A DNA stretch of 64,000 bases from Gimesia maris (GTDB lineage Bacteria; Planctomycetota; Planctomycetia; Planctomycetales; Planctomycetaceae): contig NZ_CP042910.1 of the NCBI RefSeq assembly GCF_008298035.1, positions 7,006,001 to 7,070,000 of the forward strand, given 5' to 3'. A model generated the notes under the pieces. That model was not told the origin of the DNA and did no database searches. It saw only the letters and a program-made list of their open reading frames with translations. This document shows, piece by piece, positions 60,539 through 64,000 of the stretch (position 1 is the first letter of the stretch; each line of letters opens with the position of its first letter). Made by a program: the position numbers and the translations under genes.

Positions 60539-61786
60539 TCACTCATCTTCAGCGGGAGGTGTGGGAACCAGCTTCTCTTCCACAGTACCGCTGTCAGATT
60601 CTTCATTGAAGACGGGCACACCATCCAGAATCAGTTTCGTTGTTCGTGAGGGAGCCGTCTCACGTTGAATTCGACGAAACTGGGCAGGCAGCTTCCCGAT
60701 TCGGGTGTCACGCTGATCCATGATGACTCGTGCCGCTTCCCGGACTTCGGCATCACTCAACCGGTTCAGGTTCCCCAACTGGGCCAGGGGTTCGAGAATC
60801 CTGGTTGCCTTGGCAACGGTGCTTTCCATCAGGATCACATCCAGCAGCTCACGTCGCATCCCCTGCATCGAAGCCACCTGCTCTTTCACACGGTCCTGCA
60901 GATCACCGAGCACTTCGAGCGTTTCCACAGCATCCACCACACGCCCCGTTTCAGCCAGAAGTTTGGTCTGGATCGTCATCAGTGACTGCAGATTCTCACC
61001 GGCAACCGCCACGTTTAACTCCTCATCAGTTAACGTTTCCTGCAGTGAAACCAGTTCTTCGGCACTTTTCCGGGCAGCCGCCAGTGGTGCTGTCTGAGCA
61101 ACCAGACTGTCCTGAAGGGCGATCATCTTCTGGCTGTTTTCACGTGCCACATCCAACTGCTGCGACTGATCGACAATCTGCTGCTTGAACTGCAGAAACT
61201 CACTGAATGCAGTCTGGGCGTCTTTGATCCCGCTGGCCTGATCTGCAGCCAGCTCCTGGAGTTTCATCATCTCATTCAAAGTGGAATGGGTCACTTTGGT
61301 CTGAGCATTCTGTGAAGCCAGCTGATCCTGCATTACCAGCATTTCATCCAGGGTACTGCGGGCCTGCGACGCGATCTCTGCCTGCTGAAGGACCTGCTTC
61401 TGGAACTCATTGATTTTCTGGAAAGCAGCCAGAGTCTTCTCAGTTTGACCTGATTCCTCATCAATGAGAATTCTTAAATCCCGGATTTCTCCGATGGCAG
61501 ACCTGGCTTCCGCCAGCTGCTTCGCCTGAGAATTGAGAACAGTCAACAGATTATTGACCTGCCAGGCACTGGTCTTTGCACCAACCAGCTTATCCATATC
61601 CTGTTGAACTGCTACCAGTTCAGTCTGCAACTGACCCATCTGAGTCAACATCGGTCGTGCGACCATAAAATACATTCCCAACAGGCCTGTCACGACCCCG
61701 ACAGTGAGAATACCCCAGATATTCTGTTGTGTCGAAATACGGGCGTTGGTATCCAATCGATATTGTCGTTCCCCTGAACTTCTCAA
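60539..61786 (-). CDS. inner-membrane protein with long coiled coil
   Basis: This is a 415-residue protein. I favour the TTG at 61786 with GGGAGA upstream; a GTG 48 bp farther out is weaker. A single transmembrane segment at about 28-46 ('IWGILTVGVVTGLLGMYFMV') is followed by an almost unbroken heptad coiled coil to about residue 320, rich in Gln, Leu and Ala ('LQTELVAVQQDMDKLV', 'QLAEARSAIGEIRDL'). The 13-14 residue spacing of 'L..MLVMQDQLASQ'-like units suggests a repeated motif. The C-terminal 90 residues are polar. It would project a long rod into the periplasm. I know no specific family. Confidence 0.78.
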   Translation of the reverse strand: MRSSGERQYRLDTNARISTQQNIWGILTVGVVTGLLGMYFMVARPMLTQMGQLQTELVAVQQDMDKLVGAKTSAWQVNNLLTVLNSQAKQLAEARSAIGEIRDLRILIDEESGQTEKTLAAFQKINEFQKQVLQQAEIASQARSTLDEMLVMQDQLASQNAQTKVTHSTLNEMMKLQELAADQASGIKDAQTAFSEFLQFKQQIVDQSQQLDVARENSQKMIALQDSLVAQTAPLAAARKSAEELVSLQETLTDEELNVAVAGENLQSLMTIQTKLLAETGRVVDAVETLEVLGDLQDRVKEQVASMQGMRRELLDVILMESTVAKATRILEPLAQLGNLNRLSDAEVREAARVIMDQRDTRIGKLPAQFRRIQRETAPSRTTKLILDGVPVFNEESDSGTVEEKLVPTPPAEDE

Positions 61787-61834
61787 GGCTCTATCTCCCA
61801 GCGTGATGATTAAACATGGACGTAAAATTGGCAC

Positions 61835-62092
61835 ATCCTGTAAGGTTTAGCCATGCATCCTTGCAAAACCATTTATGCTGTAGTACCTAATATCGCCATA
61901 TTCACAGGTGGAGTTGCTTCTTTATTTGATAATTGCACAAACAATTCAGAAAATTTTGGCCCCGACAATAAAATTCTGCCCCCGACTACATTAGAGTTAA
62001 TTGATCACAAACTGTTTGATATCAAGAACAATTTCCGTTTCTGATATTTACGGCACACATACAGATTGTCTTAGAAGTGAAGGCTACCTCTT
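61835..62092. other. intergenic gap, nothing recognised
   Basis: About 258 bp of AT-rich DNA between divergent genes. A small frame at 61853-62044 shows no protein character. The starts of both neighbouring transcripts must lie here. Confidence 0.5.
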
Positions 62093-62554
62093 ATGCTGGA
62101 TATCCAAATCGATCAGGCAACCCGGGAAGACTGTGAGATCATTGCCGATTTTAACATTCAGCTCGCTCTGGAAACGGAATCCAAACACCTGGACCGGGAC
62201 CTGGTTCGAACTGGCGTACTGGAATCACTGGGAGATGTACGGGGATGCCAGTACTTTGTAGCCCGTTATCAGAATCATGTCGTGGGCCAGATCATGTTCA
62301 CACGAGAATGGAGTGACTGGCGTAATGGTGAATTCTGGTGGTTCCAGAGCGTCTATGTCTCTCCCGACTATCGACGACAGGGTATTTTTCAGCAACTGTC
62401 GCAACACGTACAATCGCTGGCGGAATCCAATCCGGATGTCGTTGGCCTCAGACTTTATGTTGAAGCTGAAAATGAACGCGCTCAATCAACTTACCGGCAG
62501 CTGGGCTTCAAATTCCCCGGATACCAAGTGATGGAAAAAATGCTGGATCGTTGA
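62093..62554 (+). CDS. GNAT-family N-acetyltransferase
   Basis: This is a 153-residue protein with the GNAT fold. An N-terminal strand-helix is followed by 'VARYQNHVVGQIMFTREWSDWRNGEFWWFQSVYVSPDYRRQGIFQQLSQHV', which contains motif A ('VYVSPDYRRQGIFQQL', acetyl-CoA pyrophosphate loop, residues 86-101). Then comes 'LRLYVEAENERAQSTYRQLGFKFPGYQVM', motif B with the terminal GF turn. It transfers an acetyl group from acetyl-CoA to an amine on a small molecule or protein. The substrate is not visible. It lies 90 bp upstream of a creatininase-family gene. Confidence 0.9.
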   Translation: MLDIQIDQATREDCEIIADFNIQLALETESKHLDRDLVRTGVLESLGDVRGCQYFVARYQNHVVGQIMFTREWSDWRNGEFWWFQSVYVSPDYRRQGIFQQLSQHVQSLAESNPDVVGLRLYVEAENERAQSTYRQLGFKFPGYQVMEKMLDR

Positions 62555-62644
62555 CATCCACATCCAGTTCACCGCATTCTGTCTGTAAACAAGATCCTGT
62601 TTCGAACGCCGCTTTACTTAATCAACTTTAAATCAGGTCGAACC

Positions 62645-63370
62645 ATGTCAGATACCTCTTCTGCAAAAGAAATACTGCTCCATAAACATACCCGCCGTGA
62701 ATTTCGCGAACGGATGCAATCAGGTGAACTAAAAGCATGTATCATTCCCGTTGCTGCCACCGAGCAACATCTGGAACACCTGGCGATGGAACATGACTGG
62801 CGAAGTGTGATGCTGGTAGCAACGGAAGTCGCCCGCCTGCTCTCACCGGAAGTCATTGTCGCCCCGTCAATGAATATTGGTATCAGCGAGCACCATATGC
62901 GGCATCCGGGCACGCTGTCAGCTCTTCCGGGCAGTTGGTTGAGCGTTTTGTTTGATACGATTCGCAGCATGCAGCATGCGGGATTCACTAATATTCTGGT
63001 ATTGAATGGACATGGCGGGAACATTGCTCCCTGCCTGGGAATGTGGGGACAGTTTCAGCAGCGTCTTGAAATCAATCTGCATTTTGAGTCGTACTGGAAT
63101 TTACTGCCCGAAGAAGTCGCACTGGCGAACCTGAAAACGAAACGCTGGCCGGGGCATGCCCAGGAATTTGAAACGGCATTTGCGATGGCCGCTTTCCCGG
63201 AAAATGTTCGCCTGGAAGCCATGCAGGAGCAGGATGATAAAGAACCCCTGGAAGCGACAGCAGAAGCGGGACAAAATATGATTGACGAAATCGTGAAGCA
63301 GGTGGCAAAATATGTGGCTGGTATGATCGACGGATCAAATACTGCTGAAATTCCCCCGTTTCATACCTGA
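62645..63370 (+). CDS. creatininase-family amidohydrolase
   Basis: This is a 241-residue protein. Metal-site motifs of the family are present: 'ATEQHLEHLAMEHD' (Glu40, His42, Asp51, in place of the usual 'GSTEQHGPHLPL.TD'), 'SEHHMRHPGTL' and 'NGHGGN' (about residues 119-124), with a later Glu in 'ETAFAMAAFPE'. Members cleave cyclic or linear amides such as creatinine or formylated nucleotide intermediates (FAPy deformylase), with divalent metals. The precise substrate is unknown. Its stop codon lies inside a hairpin that probably ends transcription. Confidence 0.88.
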   Translation: MSDTSSAKEILLHKHTRREFRERMQSGELKACIIPVAATEQHLEHLAMEHDWRSVMLVATEVARLLSPEVIVAPSMNIGISEHHMRHPGTLSALPGSWLSVLFDTIRSMQHAGFTNILVLNGHGGNIAPCLGMWGQFQQRLEINLHFESYWNLLPEEVALANLKTKRWPGHAQEFETAFAMAAFPENVRLEAMQEQDDKEPLEATAEAGQNMIDEIVKQVAKYVAGMIDGSNTAEIPPFHT

Positions 63371-63386
63371 TGCATGAAACGGGGAA
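63351..63386. terminator. hairpin between convergent genes
   Basis: TTCCCCGTTTCAT-type arms (63351-63364) pair with ATGAAACGGGGAA (63374-63386), with a single unpaired C. There is no long T-run, so termination is likely but not certain. It includes the end of the creatininase-family coding region. Confidence 0.6.
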
Positions 63387-63398
63387 CTCAAAAACAGC

Positions 63399-64000
63399 TT
63401 ATTTAGCAGGCTGACAATAAGACAAGGCCAGTAAAGCATAAGCGGTTGCCAGATTCGGATCTGATTCATACCAGCGTTTCTGCTTATTCGACCAGCTGCC
63501 ATTCTCCTGCTGCAGACTGGCCAGCTGTTCGATCAATTCAGCCCGCCAGTTGTGCTGGGTGCCCTCGGCATCTTTGAACTGATCCACTTTCATCGCATCC
63601 AGTGCTTTGGCAAACGTATGAAAGTAATAGAACAGCCCCATCAGTTCCATGCCGGGATTTTCTTTCAACGTATAATGACGTCGAATCCACTCATTGGCTG
63701 CCTTGACCCGTTTATCATCTTCATTGACACCAGCGTAGATCATACTTTTCAGACCGGCATAAGTCATACTGCCATACGAACGCAGTCCCCCATCGGGTGT
63801 TGTTCCTGCCTGTGACGTCCCACCAGCTGCAGGTGTATAATAAAATCCGCCATCATCAATTTTGGACGCAAATGGAGTCGTATTATATTCGGATTCCAGA
63901 TTTTGGGTTCGTGAGACAAAAACCAGTGCTTTCTGAATAGCCGGATCGTCGGCTTTTGCCCCTGCCTTCTTTAAGGCTTCGATCAGGAATTGCGTGTTGG
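63399..64000 (-). CDS. squalene-cyclase/prenyltransferase-repeat protein, C-terminal part (N-terminus off the window)
   Basis: The frame is open from the right edge to the stop at 63399 (200 codons seen). Tandem alpha-hairpin units each have a DGG/GSW-type turn: '[13 protein letters not shown]', '[23 protein letters not shown]', '[22 protein letters not shown]', '[35 protein letters not shown]'. These are the repeats of the squalene-hopene-cyclase/protein prenyltransferase beta fold. The terpene-cyclase catalytic DxDD motif would be upstream and is not in view, so catalysis cannot be judged. Many planctomycete proteins use this fold as a secreted, non-enzymatic repeat domain. Confidence 0.82.
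   Translation of the reverse strand, partial: NTQFLIEALKKAGAKADDPAIQKALVFVSRTQNLESEYNTTPFASKIDDGGFYYTPAAGGTSQAGTTPDGGLRSYGSMTYAGLKSMIYAGVNEDDKRVKAANEWIRRHYTLKENPGMELMGLFYYFHTFAKALDAMKVDQFKDAEGTQHNWRAELIEQLASLQQENGSWSNKQKRWYESDPNLATAYALLALSYCQPAK

Overview
The window looks like a chromosomal stretch of a planctomycete, most likely of the Gimesia/Planctomyces type (order Planctomycetales). The evidence is the family content: a paired DUF1501 protein and PSCyt1/DUF1549/DUF1553 protein, several secreted sulfatases, a DUF1559 protein, a PQQ-type beta-propeller, a BlaI/M56-peptidase pair, HpnE, and an LptD-like outer-membrane protein. GC content is moderate and many genes start with GTG or TTG. This placement is by recognition of families, not by any search.

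Layout. 1-4348: a BlaI repressor and an M56 sensor-type metallopeptidase with carboxypeptidase-regulatory repeats (running off the left edge), under a promoter with a clear BlaI-type dyad, then a small membrane protein. 4449-12763: an accessory island between a 32-bp tRNA-Pro fragment and an intact tRNA-Pro(TGG). It holds a secreted phosphodiesterase, remnants of IS3- and IS701-type transposases, and a run of small unfamiliar genes. Several of these genes are separated by what I read as integron attC recombination sites, without an integrase. Two copies of a 190-bp leader with paired hairpins each end at such a cassette junction. 12884-18058: GntR regulator, PSCyt1/DUF1549/DUF1553 protein and DUF1501 protein in one probable operon. 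18358-23498: esterase, a small membrane protein with ProB, PurF-like amidotransferase and a thioesterase. 23578-25423: four roughly 250-bp tandem repeats and other non-coding DNA.

25424-36748: K+ channel, HpnE, ComF, DUF502 protein, HemC, a divergent citrate-synthase-like protein, an MMPL exporter and a membrane glycosyltransferase. 36799-40491: a strong promoter, an LptD-like protein and a DgkA-like membrane protein lacking the expected glutamates. 40707-52981: hydrolases, a SNF2 helicase with a small partner, an AMP-ligase, two sulfatases, PQQ propeller, SGNH esterase and a metallophosphoesterase, a catabolic and cell-surface set typical of planctomycetes. 53116-54053: an ArsR-type repressor and a membrane rhodanese sharing the same 20-bp operator. 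54194-64000: TPR protein, M28 peptidase, YceH, sulfatase, a CPPC lipoprotein with a KPEA tail, a coiled-coil membrane protein, GNAT, a creatininase-family amidase and the C-terminal part of a squalene-cyclase-like repeat protein.

The most interesting region is the cassette-like island at 6565-12500. Next are the shared ArsR operator, and two enzymes (citrate-synthase-like and DgkA-like) whose catalytic residues appear altered.
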